DNA of 64,000 bases from Liquidambar formosana. Lineage: Eukaryota; Streptophyta; Magnoliopsida; Saxifragales; Altingiaceae. Where the stretch lies: positions 13,731,803-13,795,802 of the forward strand of contig CM077831.1 in assembly GCA_039720395.1 (NCBI GenBank), given 5' to 3'. The position numbers and the translations under genes are program-made. The notes under the pieces are model-generated. The model had not been told where the DNA came from. It did no database searches and saw only the letters and a list, made by a program, of their open reading frames with translations. Numbering within the stretch: position 1 is the first letter of the stretch; each line of letters begins with the position of its first letter. Positions 21,243 through 34,124 of the stretch are shown here, one piece after another.

Positions 21243-24200
21243 TCAAACATGATATTTTTTCAATTGATCCAAATTAGTTGGACGAGCGAACTCAATTCCA
21301 TCTAAATCCATGAGGCGAATAGCCCCTGCTGGCAATATCTCTTTGATGATGTATGGTCCACCCCAACTTGGCTTGAATTTCCCTCGCGGATCGAACACCG
21401 GAGCTCTGATTTCTTTCAGCACTACATCCCCTTTCTTTAGACCTCGATCTTTGACATGCTTGTTGAATGCTCTGGCAACTCTCCGTTGATACCCCTGAAC
21501 ATGATACAGCGCCCTTAAACGCCTTTCATCCAGCAAAGCTAACTCATCATAGCGGCTATTAACCCAGTCCACTTCTGTTATCTGGCTTTCCACGGCAACC
21601 CTTAGTGAAGGAACCTCCAATTCAACTAGCAACACGACCTCCATTCCATAAACTAGAGAGTAAAGGGTAGCCCCTGTTGACAACCTTATTGATGTTCTAT
21701 AACCCCATAGAGCCAATGGCAACTTCTCATGCCAGTCTGTGTGTGAGTCCGTAGTCTTCTGTAGTATCTTCTTGATATTCTTGTTAGCTGATTCCACTGC
21801 TCCATTAGTCTGAGGACGGTATGGTGACGACAGATGGTGAACTATACCATACTTTTCCAAGAGCTCATGGGTTTCTTTCTGAAAGTGATGGCCATTGTCT
21901 GAGATAACTTCATGCGGTACCCCATATCGATAGATGATGCTGTGCTGTATGAACTGTGCTACCTTCTTGGAATTCAAGGTCTTGAAGGACGCTGCTTCCA
22001 CCCACTTAGTAAAATAATCGATGGCAACCAGGATGTATTCATGCCCATTTAACGCCTTTGGCTTGATCTGTCCGATGATATCTATCCCCCATACTGCGAA
22101 TGGCCATGGTGATGACATACTTGTTAAAGGCATAGAAGGCAGATGTTGTCCACTAGCGAACAGTTGGCATTTGTGGCACTTCTTGACATATGCGTGGCAG
22201 TCCCTTTCCATGGTAGACCAATAATAGCCTAGCCTCATGATTTTCTTAGCCAACATATAGCCGTTCATGTGCGGAGCCCCTGTCCCTTCATGGATTTCTT
22301 TAATCAGATGCTTGGCTTCCTCCTTGGTGACACACAGCAGGTGGATCCCGTCGTATGATCTTCGATATAGCTTTCCTCCACAAAGTACATAGTGGCTCGC
22401 CAACCGCCTTAAGGTTTTTCTGTCGATACGAGATGCTCCTTCTGGGTACTCCCTTTCTTCAATGAACTTCTTTATGTCATGGAACCACGGGTGGCCATCA
22501 TTTACTTCTCCTCCTTGAATTGCACAACAGTACACAGGCTTGTCTCGACATTCTATCACCAACGGCTTCACATTCCCCCCTTCAGGTATCTCCACCATGG
22601 ACGCTAGGGTCACCAAGGCATCGGCGAACTGGTTCTTGTTTCTTGACAAGTAGTTGAACTCTATTTCTGAGAACTCCTTGGTTAGAGCTTCCAGATAGGC
22701 ATGGTAGGGTAGCAGCTTCTCATCTCGAGTTTTCCATTCCCCTTTTATTTGACAAATGATTAGCGCCGAGTCCCCGAACACTTCCAATTCTTTGATCCCC
22801 AGTTCAAGTGTTGCTTCCAATGCTAGGATACAGGCCTCATATTCAGCAATATTGTTGGTAGCTTCAAACCCTAACTTGACCGCCAACGATGTAAATGCCT
22901 CTTCAGGTGAGACCAGCAGGACTCCTATCCCATGACCTTTCTTATTGGCTGCCCCATCGAAGTATACTCTCCAAGTCTTTCTACCAATCTCTAGCACGTC
23001 CTCATCTGGGAATTGATCGTTGAACGGAGTGGATGATGACACAGGACAGCTAGCTAGGTAGTCTGCGATGACGCTTCCCTTGATAGACTTCTGATTTACG
23101 TACTTGATGTCAAATTTATTGAGGAGAATTGACCATCGAGCAGTTCTGTATGACAATACTGGCCTCTCAATCAGGTACTTCAACGGATCCATGCGACTTA
23201 TCAAGAACACTTCGAAGGACATCATGTAGTGCCGGAATTTCTGTGTCGCCCATACTAGTGCCACACAAGCCTTTTCAATGGCATTGTACTTCACTTCATA
23301 GTCTGTCATTTTCTTGCTTAGGTAGTAGATGGCATTCTCCTTTGTAGACCCGTCGAGATATTGAGCTAACATAGCTCCTGTTGCGGTTTCGGTGACCGTT
23401 AAGTATAACAAGAGCGGTGCACCTTGCCGTGGGGGAACTAAGATTGGAGGATTGCTCAAATATCTCTTAATGGTCTCAAAGGCCTCTTGGCATTCTTCGT
23501 TCCACACTTTTGGCACACCTTTCTTAAGCAATTTGAAGATTGGTTCGCAAACCATGGTCAAGTTGGCAATGAATCGGCTTATGTATTGAACTCTTCCCAG
23601 GAAACCCCGGATCTCTTTCTTAGTGCTCGGCGGCTCCATCTCCATAATAGCTTTTATCTTCCCTGGGTCCACTTCTATGCCCCTCTGAGTGATCAAGAAT
23701 CCCAATAACTTGCCCGCAGTGACACCAAAAGCGCACTTCTGTGGGTTTAAACGGAGATTGTACTTCTTTGCTCGCTCTAGGAATTTCTCTAGTGCCTTGA
23801 AATGCCCTTCCCTATCTACGGACTTCACGATCATATCATCGACATAAACCTCGACTTCTTTATGGATCATATCATGCAATAAGGTCGTAGCTACTCTTTG
23901 GTAAGTAGCCCCAGCGTTTCTCAAGCCAAAAGGCATTACCTTGTAACAGTACGTTCCCCATTGTGTGATAAAGGCTGTTTTCTCCATATCTTGAGGTACC
24001 ATCTTTATCTGGTTATACCCGGAGAATCCGTCCATGAAGGAGAGGAGTGCATGTCCCACGGTGCTGTCCACCAACACATCGATATGGGGTAAAAGAAAGT
24101 CATCCTTAGGGCTCGCGGCATTGAGATCTCGGAAATCGACACACATCCTCACTTTCCCATCTTTTTTAGGCACAGGCACTATATTCGACAACCACTCAGG

Positions 24201-24602
24201 GTACTCCACAACTTGGAGGAACCCCGCGTCTAGTTGTTTAGTTACCTCTTCTTTTACTTTTAGAGCTCATTCTGGTTTTAATCTTCTGAGTTTTTGCCTT
24301 ACCGGCTTCTTTAGGGAATTAGTGGGGATATAGTGTTGCACAATATCGGAGCCAATGCCAGGCATGTCTTCATAAGACCACGCAAAAGCCATAATGTTGG
24401 CTTTCAAGAGAGAGATCATCTTTTCTTTTTCAACGGGGGAGAGGGTTTTCCCAATTTTAACTATTCTTGGCAATTCATTCGTCCCTAAGTTGATTGATTC
24501 CAATTCATCCATATTAGGTTCGGTGACGCCCCTTTTCCTTTGCTCAACGAGCTCCGGGGGGACATCGTTCCTAGGATCTATATCCATACCATAAATATCC
24601 AT
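21243..24602 (-). pseudogene. pol: Tat C pol: RT, RNase H, second RNase H, integrase
   Basis: This is nearly complete. From the ATG at 24602 (MDIYGMDIDPRND) the frame runs to a single nonsense codon at 24267-24269, where the intact copy E has Trp, then stays open for another 1000 codons. In order it has RT with VDFRDLN and the YVDD catalytic box, the gypsy RNase H (FRHYMMSFEV region), a second archaeal-type RNase H (WRVYFDGAANKKG), the integrase zinc finger (H..H..CHKC), and the integrase core with GIDIIG, ISDNG and GAVESAN (DDE triad). The tail ends in WGGPYIIKE and LDQLKKYHV. Two RNases H are diagnostic of the Tat lineage. Confidence 0.88.
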
Positions 24603-24621
24603 AGAGGAGAGAAAAGAGACA

Positions 24622-24788
24622 CTGCATATATAGAGAAAGGAAGCACACTTTATTGACTAGGAATAGTAGGAATGACACACAAAAGAAGGAAAACAAACAA
24701 CTCTGTATCAATACTATGACTCCACAAGGTGAGTTAAGTAGATACATCTTATTGCATTAGGGAAATATTACTAAACTAAGACACCTAC
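24622..24788 (-). other. Candidate pro-pol intron, Tat C (167 nt)
   Basis: The donor GTAGGTGT overlaps the gag-protease stop codon; the acceptor TATATGCAG lies 19 nt before the pol ATG. Removing 167 nt fuses the two frames. D (35290-35459, 170 nt) and E (47268-47438, 171 nt) have the same borders with different lengths. Confidence 0.65.
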
Positions 24789-27700
24789 AAGCTGCTATCA
24801 GGTAGGCCAAGATCTTCTTCTTCATGGAGTTCCGTAATGACAACACATTCAAGGTACCAATTCAGAAGTGGCATGGTAGCATGGCTAATGGATGAACCCT
24901 GGCGTTCTTCAATGGTCGAGTCTTCCACGGTGAGGATCATGTCTTGGAACATTTCAGTCATAACCCCTGCATCAAGGTTCTCTGCCCAGTCTTCCTCTTT
25001 CTTTTCCCAGAACTCATCATTGATGGCTTCATCATCCACCATTTCAACTGTGATTGGATACCATTCGGTGAAGAAAACTTCAAAACCCGGAACTCGGATC
25101 TTGGTAGCTTGGTCAAAGGTGGGTTCTAGAAACCCGCAATATGGAAAATCATCCCCCTCTTTGACGAAGTAACCATTCAAAGTAGGTCGATATGGCGAGA
25201 TCCTCAGGTCTGGCACCCTTCCCTCGACTTTAGCTCTTACTTTCTCCTTGTTCCTCTTTAGCATCTCCACGTGATCATTTCTGGAGGGCTCATATCCTAG
25301 CCCAAAGGTGTATGAGGTGACACGGCTTTGAATAGACATAGGGATCCCTTGTTGGTGACGCCCTAGCCCCATGCCTAGAAAGAAACTCATTCTTCTCATG
25401 ATTTCACCAACATGCAAGTTGCCATGGGGGCAAAAGTCCAAGGGTATTAATTCACCCTTTTCGAGCTCTTTCTCAATGCATTAGACATAGTCAAACCCAG
25501 ATAGTGGTACTGCTGCTGATTCTGGTTGTATCTCACATATAGGCACAGCTACAAGTTTTAATTCATAGTCCCCTTGAAGTGTTACTATGGCTCCTTCATA
25601 AGGAAACTTTACCTTTTGATGGAGTGAAGATGGCACAGCCCCAGCAGGATAGATCCAAGGTCAGCCCAACAGCAAGTTGAAACATGACGGCACATCCAAC
25701 ACTTGGAATTCCACCCTGAATTCAGTGGGTCCCATGATAAGAGGCAAAGTAACCACCCCTATTACTTCTCGACGAGTGTTGTCATAAGCTCTTACAGTCT
25801 GCCCAGATGGCGTGAAATCGGTGGGTCCCAAACCCAAAACAGTAGCAGTTCGGAGAGGACATACATTCAGTGCAGACCCATTATCGATAAGGACGGTAGG
25901 AACCCTCTTCCCCATAGTGTCAACGGTCACATAAAGAGCTTGAGAATGGCTTGGCCCTCTTTTGGGTAGGTCCACATCGGTGAACACGATGGTTGAGTTC
26001 TTGGGAGTTGGATTCACCAAATGTACCAATCCCTCGGGGGATGTGTCAACGGGTACTTGTATCTGATTCAACAGTTTCAACACGGTCTGTCTGTGCTTGT
26101 GCGAGGCCATGAGTAAGCCCCAAATAGTGATGTTGGCATTGGTCTTTTTCAGTTGCCTAAGCACCTCATCCTCTTCTTCTTGCAAGCTAGGACGCCTCTG
26201 CCCTTCCAAATCTTCCAACGGATTCTCAGATTCTAGGCGGGGAGGCTTGAAATGGCGACCCCTTCTGGTTATATGGTCTAACTCATCATCACTAGCCCAT
26301 ATGTCATGGACTTCCTCGGAGTCATTCATTAAGTCATCCCATTCTATTATGTCGATACTCTCCCTTTCTGGTGGCAAGTCATCCCAACCTGAAGGGACTA
26401 TCGGCTCATCTGACATTGGACTTGGGCTTGAGTACAGCACATAGTAATCAAATTTCCCCGACGATTCACCTAATAGGCCAACTTGAGGATCCCCTGCTTC
26501 ATATCTTTCTTTCAGCTCTTGTTGGATAGATTTTTTTGGCAACAACAAAACTTTTTGGTCAATGAGGTCTTGAATGATCTTCTTTAGTATAGAACAAGCC
26601 TCGGTGTCATGGCCAGGTGCACGATGGTATTGGCAATATTGGTGAGGGGTTGATGGCTTTGGCTTTGGTGGAAGTGGCATGATAAGGCTGTTATTGCGGC
26701 AAATGGTGAAAAGACGGGTTAAGGTCATGGGGAGTGGAGTGTATTATCTTGTGGGACGGCGAGGGCGTGAGGATTCAACCCCAATGGCATTTATGGTGTT
26801 AGGTGGGGGTGTGTTGTTGTGAGATGGGAGAGGATTACGGGTGACATTTGGACAGGTTGGTGGTGAAATGACTTGCTTGTCAATGAGGTCTTGGACTTGG
26901 TGGCGAAGGCGAATACAACGGTTGGTGGCATGGCCTTTGGATTGGTGGTACCTGCAGTACTCATTCTCGTTGTAGTTCTTGGGTAAGGGATTTGGTGGGG
27001 GTCTTGGGTCGAGTGGCTTCAATAGGTCACGGTTTACAAGCTTTTCAAGGACTCTTTCGAGTGGCATGATAGGTCGGTGAAATGGCGAGGTGGGTTGACA
27101 TCATTGAGAGAAAAGGGTTGGATGGGTTGAGTTATGGTGTTGACCTCGGCATTGTTCTTCCCAGTAAAGTTTGTCTTGCAACTCCTCACTTCCTCAGTTT
27201 TGATTGTCCCATCATTGATAGCATCTTCAACCTGCGTGACAGCCCCTATGAGAGCTTTGAAATTGGGGAAATAGTGGGCAAATAAGTGCTTGTGATACAC
27301 GGGCAACAAGTTCCTAACCACCAGCTGAATTTGGTCCTCCTCATTTGGCCTATCCGTCATTCTCGACGCCTTTTGTCTCCACCTTGTAATGTAAGAGGAG
27401 AAGGTTTCATGAGCCCCTTGCTTGGTAGTTTCCAGGTCCCTTCGAGTAACATCCACTTCTGTGTTGTACTTGTAGTGCTCCGAGAACTCATTGCATATAT
27501 CTTCCCAAGTCCGAGTTCTATTCTCATCCAAGGACAAGAACCATTTCAAAGCAGAAGTGGCCAAGGTTTCATGGAACATTTGAGCTAAAAGCTCGTCAGT
27601 AGCCCCTCGAGGGTGCATAGCTTGCACATACATCTTCAAATGGGTCTTAGGGCTACCCGTCCCATCGAACTTTTCTAACTCCGGCATCTTGAATTGCAAT

Positions 27701-28188
27701 GGAATACGAGTCGTTGGAAACAGAGATAAAGTCCGCACATCGACCATGTCATCGGCCCTACGAATCCCTTTTATAGTTCTCTCCAATTCTTCTACCTTGC
27801 TAGCTAACACGGAATCACTGCTAGAACCTTTCCCTTTGGTTTCCCCTTCTAGGTTGGTGACCACAGGTTTTGAGCTACTTTCCCCCCTTGTCTTGGTGTT
27901 CTCATTGGATTGTGGTCCCTCTTCGGTGCCAGCCCCATGAGGTATACCCGAGGAATGGGCCTTAGAGCCATTTTGTTCAAGATCCGCCATCTTCTGTTGG
28001 TTCTCTTGAGCCATTTTCAATGCGGTATCGGATGTCTCGGCGGTATGATCAAGCTTGGTCATGATGGCTTTCAGGCAAGCCTCAAGGTCAAAGTGCCCCT
28101 CACTAGTTCTTTCATCGGCCATGTCTGTCTGATGGGTAGGTTCAACACTCACTAGACGCCCTTGCGGATTGCGAATCCAAGCCAACAC
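24785..28188 (-). pseudogene. gag: Tat C gag-protease, broken
   Basis: The order of domains is an N-terminal region (MADERTSEGHFDLE), Retrotrans_gag capsid (FKMPELEKFDGTG, then WFLSLDENRTRTWEDI), two YC.YH..GH...C zinc-knuckle-like motifs, an acidic linker and a retropepsin (VLIDNGSALNVCP). A one-base deletion near 27070 shifts the frame. Nonsense codons occur at 26744-26746 (Gln), 25661-25663 (Arg, CGA to TGA type) and 25481-25483 (Gln). The protease-RT linker (MDFCPHGNLHVGEIMRRM and onward) matches D but is replaced in E. The product would have been the capsid precursor plus protease. Confidence 0.85.
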
Positions 28189-28963
28189 GTCTATGGATAG
28201 AAAAGTTTTAACCTTTAGCCTAAGGACTTGTCCTAAACCTCCATATTTTCCTTAATGAACTCGGTCTCTACACCATGTTCAATTAATTCATTCCTTTTAT
28301 CCAATTACCTTTACAAGGGTCATGGATTAAGGGTATGTTTAAAAGAATAGGGTATAGAGTCCTTCAATTAAGTTTAATTATTCCCCTAAGACTAGCACAT
28401 CACAAACATAGCTTTATATCCTACTTCCTTAATTTATTCCTCCTAACCCATGGCCTTAACGAAGGTTAGGGTTTAAAGGTCTATGTTAAGGGCATAGGAT
28501 ATAAAGCCTCACACCACAAACACGGCATAGCATCATTACAAACAATTGTGGGTACATAAAGGTGAGACCATAGTGTCCTACAAGGCCCACTACATAAACT
28601 AAAATAGGGTAGGCTGGGGTCCTTCACTTGCTTGAGCAATCCTTATACCTAACCACATGTGGCATCAGGAACGCCGCGTGGGTCTAGCAGTACGTGATTA
28701 ACTCATTTAATATACCCAAGGGTACTAGGCAAGAGAGGTTGATAGCTTTCGTCCCAACACTTGGAATCAGGAAAACCAAGGTTGAAACTAGGCCCATCGT
28801 TGGCAAGGATACATCGAGGGACATCGATCCTAGCATGCAAGAGTTTGCGCACACAATGCAATAAATGAAAGCACACAATCAAGCGGTGCAATGTGATTGA
28901 TTTTAATTAATCATGAGAAATTAACTTAGCCCAATTAAACTTTATAGAGTCTAGCCCACAAAT
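28189..28963 (-). other. Tat C 5' leader
   Basis: Non-coding sequence between primer-binding site and gag. It is shared with D (38831-39003, cut by the insertion of E) and with E (43693-44151). Confidence 0.7.
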
Positions 28964-28980
28964 CCCCAGTGGAGTCGCCA
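28964..28980 (-). other. Primer-binding site, Tat C
   Basis: TGGCGACTCCACTGGGG on the minus strand, a few bases after the LTR end. This matches the tRNA-Arg type site described for Ogre/Tat elements. Confidence 0.8.
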
Positions 28981-30686
28981 AACTATGAACCCCGAAAATT
29001 GGGCCCACGAGGATTGACGAAAAGATTAGTTTGTTTGAAAAAAGAAAAAGGAAAGGAGTCGCTACCTCATTTTTTAAAGGAAACAAGGAAAACCCTAAAA
29101 ACAGTTCGTTTTAGGAAAACAATTTGAATGACTCCATAAGAAAAAAGGAAAGGCAAAAACCAATCTTTTGGAAACCAAAGAAATCGGGGATTCGGAGGCT
29201 AAGTTATGACATGGGAAGGTTCTAGGCAAAGCCTATAGGCACCCATGTCACCCTTTCGGTCTCTCAGTTCATTTGGGCTAAATCAAGATCTTTTCCATAC
29301 AAAAATCAGCAAGTATCATCACAAGACAGCACGCATATCATATATTTCATTCATCCATCCATGCACAATAAACAAATAAAACAAAAAATAAAAAAGAAGA
29401 AAAGAAGGAAAGAAAGAAATCTAGGATACTTGGATCCTAGAACGGACTTGAACCTCACGAACAGCGCCTACGTACCATGCAACGAAATACATGGATCAAA
29501 GTCCACGTAGTTCGATTAGAATTAGGGTTAAATCCTAATATAAACCTATGGTTAAAACCCTAGGTTTCCTTATTTAAAAAAGAGTTGAATATGATAGATA
29601 AACCAAGTTTGAAATTAAGAAAATTCCACAAAATGGAAACCTTGATAAAAACAGAATTTTATTGGTTAAGGAAACCCTTGATTTAAACCATAGACTTGTA
29701 TTAAAAATTAATCCTAGGAGGGAGAAGAGAAAGAGTTAAGGAGAGAGGTGAATTGGGGCACCTTCATACCCGCTTACCTGAGCGCAATAGCTCCAAGTAT
29801 TAGCCATTTCAAGCATTGGCAGCCCTACTTGCCATAGGACAAATACCACACCTATTTGCACCCTTACAAGTGCTCAAAACCATGCAAAAACACTAACATG
29901 CAAATCTGGACAGAATAGGACTAAGGCCTAAAATCATCCACTAAACATGCCAACAGCAAAAACAGCAAACTTTCATAAGACCTAACACAATCCTAGAACC
30001 ATATCATGCATAAAAACCCTAGAACAAACTAACATGCATGCAAAAATATCATGTTTACTCCATATGAAAAACATATACAGCAAACATGAAGAAAAACCAA
30101 TGAAACGACCTACTTTAACATGCTGTATAAAAACTAACACAAAACAAGGACTCTAAAACCCTAAGCTCACAAATATGCTTAAAAACATACAAAACAAAAC
30201 CCAATCATGCTAAAATAAAACTAAACAGAACCTAAACCATGCATATTAATTAACTAAAACAATAAAACATGACAAGAAACCTAACTCTAACATGCAATAT
30301 CACTATCCTAGAACAAGGACAACAGAAACACAAGAATCATAACTATGCATTGGAACCTATGAACTAACTCTAAAGCATGCAAAACTCATCATGAACATCA
30401 TCAATATCACATGTATTAACTAATAGAAACTTCAATTCATGGTAGAAATTACAAGCATTACATGATACTTTTGTTTAAGCTTGAACAGAAAAGAGGAATA
30501 CCTTAGGAAGAGCCTTCCTTGCTGCTGTATGAACTCCCTCTTGCTCTTGTGGATGTCTTCAATCAATATTCTCCAAGGCTACAGCAAGAACTCCAGCTCT
30601 CCTTCAAGTCTCTCTCTCTTATTCTCTCTCAAACACTTAAGTTTTAATGCATAAAGTGGCTCCTTCTGTGCTGAAGCATAGGGGGG

Positions 30687-30694
30687 TATTTATA
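30687..30694 (-). promoter_or_regulatory. TATA box of Tat C LTR
   Basis: TATAAATA on the minus strand, about 200 bp downstream of the quasi-palindrome in the direction of transcription. Confidence 0.6.
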
Positions 30695-30892
30695 GACTTC
30701 AATTAGGATTAACCAATGGCTGGGATTAAAACCCTAAAAATTAATCCAAGGGCTATTAGAGACCCCCTTGGGGCTTAAGTAACTCAGAAGTTACCAAAAA
30801 TTAAAAGGAAACCCGTCCAAAAGAGCCCAAATACGTCAAAATAGGGAGGAATCCGCTTCAGCAAGGAATCATGGTGCAATTAGGAAAGTGCT

Positions 30893-30972
30893 CTCGGGTG
30901 ACCACCAGGGCCTGGGCAGCTAGCCACCTGGGCCCAGGCGGCTAGCCACCCGGGGTTGGGTGGTCACCCGAG
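30893..30972. promoter_or_regulatory. GC-rich quasi-palindrome, copy 3 (in Tat C LTR)
   Basis: The arms CTCGGGTGACCACC and GGTGGTCACCCGAG are perfectly complementary over 14 bp. Inner GGCTAGCC-type words give further symmetry. It stands out as GC-rich in an AT-rich LTR. Confidence 0.75.
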
Positions 30973-31683
30973 CCCACTTCGGATTTTTCTCCTATTTTGA
31001 TTCTCAATGCTTCTAGAAGTGTTTCAGGGGGCAAATTAACTCCGATTTTGATGAAACAAAAGCCAAAACGACCGTGTTTCGATGAGGAATATGTTTTTGA
31101 ACATTTTAGGGTGAAAACCACTAACCATGGGGGCATGGTTAGGTTTGAACAGGGCGGTTAACCGCTATGCTTTACCTTTGCTAAGCATAGGTATGCACAT
31201 AAGGTTAAACCAAATGTTTTCCATAGCAAAATTGAACTTCATAAAACACTTTTGGGGGTAAAATGATGACTAATTAAAGTCAATTTGAAAAGATTTGGTT
31301 GGTAATTGTGAGTCAATTAGAGCTAACCCAAAGAAGGGTCAATTAACCAATCTTGAACTGTATCGAGCCATTTTAATCCCAAGCCATTGTTTCATCAAAT
31401 TGAACCAACAAATACCTATTATGCATCCATATGAACTCCAATTGACAATTTAGAGATCATTTCAAGGCCAAATGAAAAGTTTGGGACTTAAAAGACGATT
31501 ATGCCCCTCAAGTCACAAAAGCTCTTATTATCCCTCAAGATCAACTCCAATTTGAACCAAAATTCATATCCATTGTCCTTAGGACTCTAGAATCCTAATG
31601 CAAGTGACTAGACTCAAAAACAAAACAAAAACATGCATGAAATGATGAGCCCTAGTAAGGTAGTGCAAAAATGGGGTGTGACA

Positions 31684-32433
31684 GCATGGTATAGCAACAG
31701 CTTCTCATCCCGAGTTTTCCATTCCCCTTTTATCTGACAAATGATTAGTGTCGAGTCCCCGAACACTTTCAATTCTTTGATCCCTAACTTAAGTGCAGCC
31801 TCTAATGCCAGGATACAAGCCTCGTACTTAACAATGTTGTTGTAGCTTCGAACCCCAACTTGACCCCTAACGGTGTAAATGCCTCTTCAGGTGAAACCAA
31901 CAGGACTCCTATCCCATAACCTTTCTTATTGGCTGCCCCATCGAAGTATACTCTCCAAGTTTTCCTTCCAATTTCTAGCACGTCCTCGTCTAGGAACTGA
32001 TCGCTGAATGGAGCGGATGATAACACAGGACAGTTGGCTAGGCAATCGGCGATGATGCTCCCCTTAATAGACTTTTGATTTGTATACTTGATGTTGAATT
32101 CGTTGAGGAGAATTGACCATCGAGCAGTTCTGTATGACAGTACTGTCCTTTCTATCAGGTACTTCAATGGATCCATGAGACTTATCAAGAACACTTCGAA
32201 GGACATCATGTAGTGTCGGAGTTTCTGTGTCGCACATACTAGTGCCACACAAGCCTTTTCAATTGCATTGTACTTCACTTCATAGTCTATCATCTTCTTG
32301 CTTAAGTAGTAAATGGCATTTTCCTTTGTCGACCCTTCAAGATATTAAGCTAACATAGCTCCCATCGCGATTTCAGTGACCGTTAAGTATAACAAAAGTG
32401 ATGCACCTTGCCATAGGGGAACTAATATTGGAG
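31684..32433 (-). pseudogene. pol: Tat D pol, RNase H part
   Basis: The longest open part is 31802-32293, with YEVKYNAIEKACVALVCATQ and WRVYFDGAANKKGYG, covering the end of the gypsy RNase H and the start of the second RNase H. A frameshift follows EATT. It is interrupted at 31683 by element C. Confidence 0.8.
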
Positions 32434-32438
32434 GATTG

Positions 32439-34119
32439 TATTAGGATTATGCCCTAGAGCCAATCATGGAGATGATTGTTTAGGGATTAGGAACAATCAA
32501 TTTATTTCATTAGTATATGTCACATTTATTATTGATTTAATAAAAGGGCTTATTCTATTATGTTTATATGCATCATTTATATTTACATAATATGTCCATG
32601 GAGTTAGAGTTGAGAATATGAAATTACAAAGGGTTGTAATTTTGAGACTGTAAATATATCTCTATACTAAACTCCTAAATCATTCCTAGTTGAAGGTTCA
32701 CTATGATGGACAGTAATGGACCATAGGACTAGCACTTGTTAGGTTGACTCTATAGGAGGATAGCTAGTCTCAAGCTATTTGTGTGGAGACACTACAACCA
32801 ACAAGTGGGTGCCTATTATAAGAATAGGTACACTGAATGTGACCAAAGATATGAGATAAACTGAATGGAGTTTTAACCTGCCTGTCAATCAGTTTCTCAT
32901 TGTTATAGTGGTACAAGTAATCCTTAGACCTGAGACACCATGGTTGTCTTATACATGTAGCTTTAGAAGTTTGATAACACTAAGTGCAAATCCTATTCAG
33001 GGGTCTGTAAGGGTGTTCATTGGCCCTACTGCTATGTGTGTGAAGGCATGTGAGTGATCAACAAGGAATCCATCACTCTCAGGAAAAAGAGAATGAATGT
33101 CTCATACAGCATTCATTGAATATAACTCATTAAATCCATGGGCCCATGGTAGAATGAATATGGAAAGGAGTTTCCATAAGTTCATCATTGAGTTGATATT
33201 AATGAATGAGTATAAAGTAATTGAACTAGGGACTTGACAGACTTCCATGTCCTATTAGTTCAATTGGAGACATTGTGTTGATGGAAGGATGGAATTGTAA
33301 CCTGTAAACTATAACAGAAGGGTTCTTTGTAAATGACTATTCACCTCATTAAGGACCACACCATGAGCCATATGCTAGGTGTTACTCATGGTTAGTAGAA
33401 GCCCTAATTGATATAAATGAGTTATAATCAATTAGGGAATTGAAAGGAGTTTCAATTAGACCCTTAATGGAAAGTGTTCCATTGTGCACAACTTGTGCTG
33501 TTCCTACTACTTAATGATGTGAACCCAATGGGTCACACACTGATCATGCTAAGAGAGCTTGAAAGTCTATGAGAGAAAGGGCATAAGTGAATAAAAGAAT
33601 TGTTCTTAAGGGGCAAATTTATATAGGATATAAATTAGAGGGGTTAAGTTGTAATTATGTATAATTACAACTTAACTCATATGAGGAATAGGATTCCTCA
33701 CTAGGGCCGGCCCTATTAGTGGGCTATATATAGCCTCACATGTGATGTGATGACATCACTTGAAACATAATTCATTCTCCCCAAGGGCTGGCCGAATTTC
33801 ACAAGGAGGCTCTCTCTCTCTCTCCCTCTTCTCCACCTCTAGCAACAAGAAGGAAGAAGAAGGAAAGGACTTCAAGTTCAAGCTAGGTGTGGATACCGTT
33901 GGAGGCAGCACACTTGGGCTGCTCATTCACCGCTGTCCGAAGAAGACAAAGCTTGGAGCATAAAGGAGAAGACTTGAATCAACTATAAGTAATTCTACCC
34001 TCTTCTACTTAGGGTTTTTGTTTTGTATTAAGCATAATTAAGATTCATGGGTTTGGGAATCGTTGGAAAAATATTAAATTCCACCTTTGTATTTTTCCTC
34101 TCTAGTTTGATTCCCAACA
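32439..34119 (+). mobile_element. Solo copia LTR J with 5-bp target duplication
   Basis: A full LTR of the A/B/F/G copia family (1681 bp), with no internal sequence. It starts TATTAGGATT (second base changed from TGTTAGG) and ends CCCAACA. GATTG occurs on both sides (32434-32438 and 34120-34124). The reconstructed empty site GGAGGATTGCTCAA matches the undisturbed pol of C. A CTATATATAG TATA box lies at 33724-33733. Confidence 0.93.
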
Positions 34120-34124
34120 GATTG

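Larger units (their letters stand above)
15189..31683 (-). mobile_element. Tat/Ogre-type Ty3/gypsy element C with two antisense genes
   Basis: Read right to left: 5' LTR (28986-31683), primer-binding site, leader, gag-protease, candidate intron, pol, then a long 3' region. The 3' region carries two protein genes on the opposite strand and a hairpin tandem array. The 3' LTR is not in the window because copia B is inserted at 15188/15189. The right flank is pol sequence of element D, so C is nested in D. Extra genes downstream of pol and hypervariable tandem repeats in the 3' region are known traits of the Tat lineage. gag and pol carry a few nonsense and frameshift changes, so the copy is no longer autonomous. 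Confidence 0.85.
28986..31683 (-). repeat. Tat C 5' LTR (about 2.7 kb)
   Basis: It starts TGTCACACCCC at 31683 and ends GGGTTCA at 28986 on the minus strand. The start matches the LTR of E at 39004. It contains the quasi-palindrome (30893-30972), a TATA box (30687-30694) and a GTAGCGACTCC word near the end that resembles the primer-binding site. The adjoining flank (GCATG and onward) is pol of element D. Confidence 0.85.

Noticed and set aside
21243..28188. Endogenous virus with an envelope gene
   Set aside because: No envelope-like frame follows pol; the extra genes are PMD type and antisense, typical of Tat retrotransposons.
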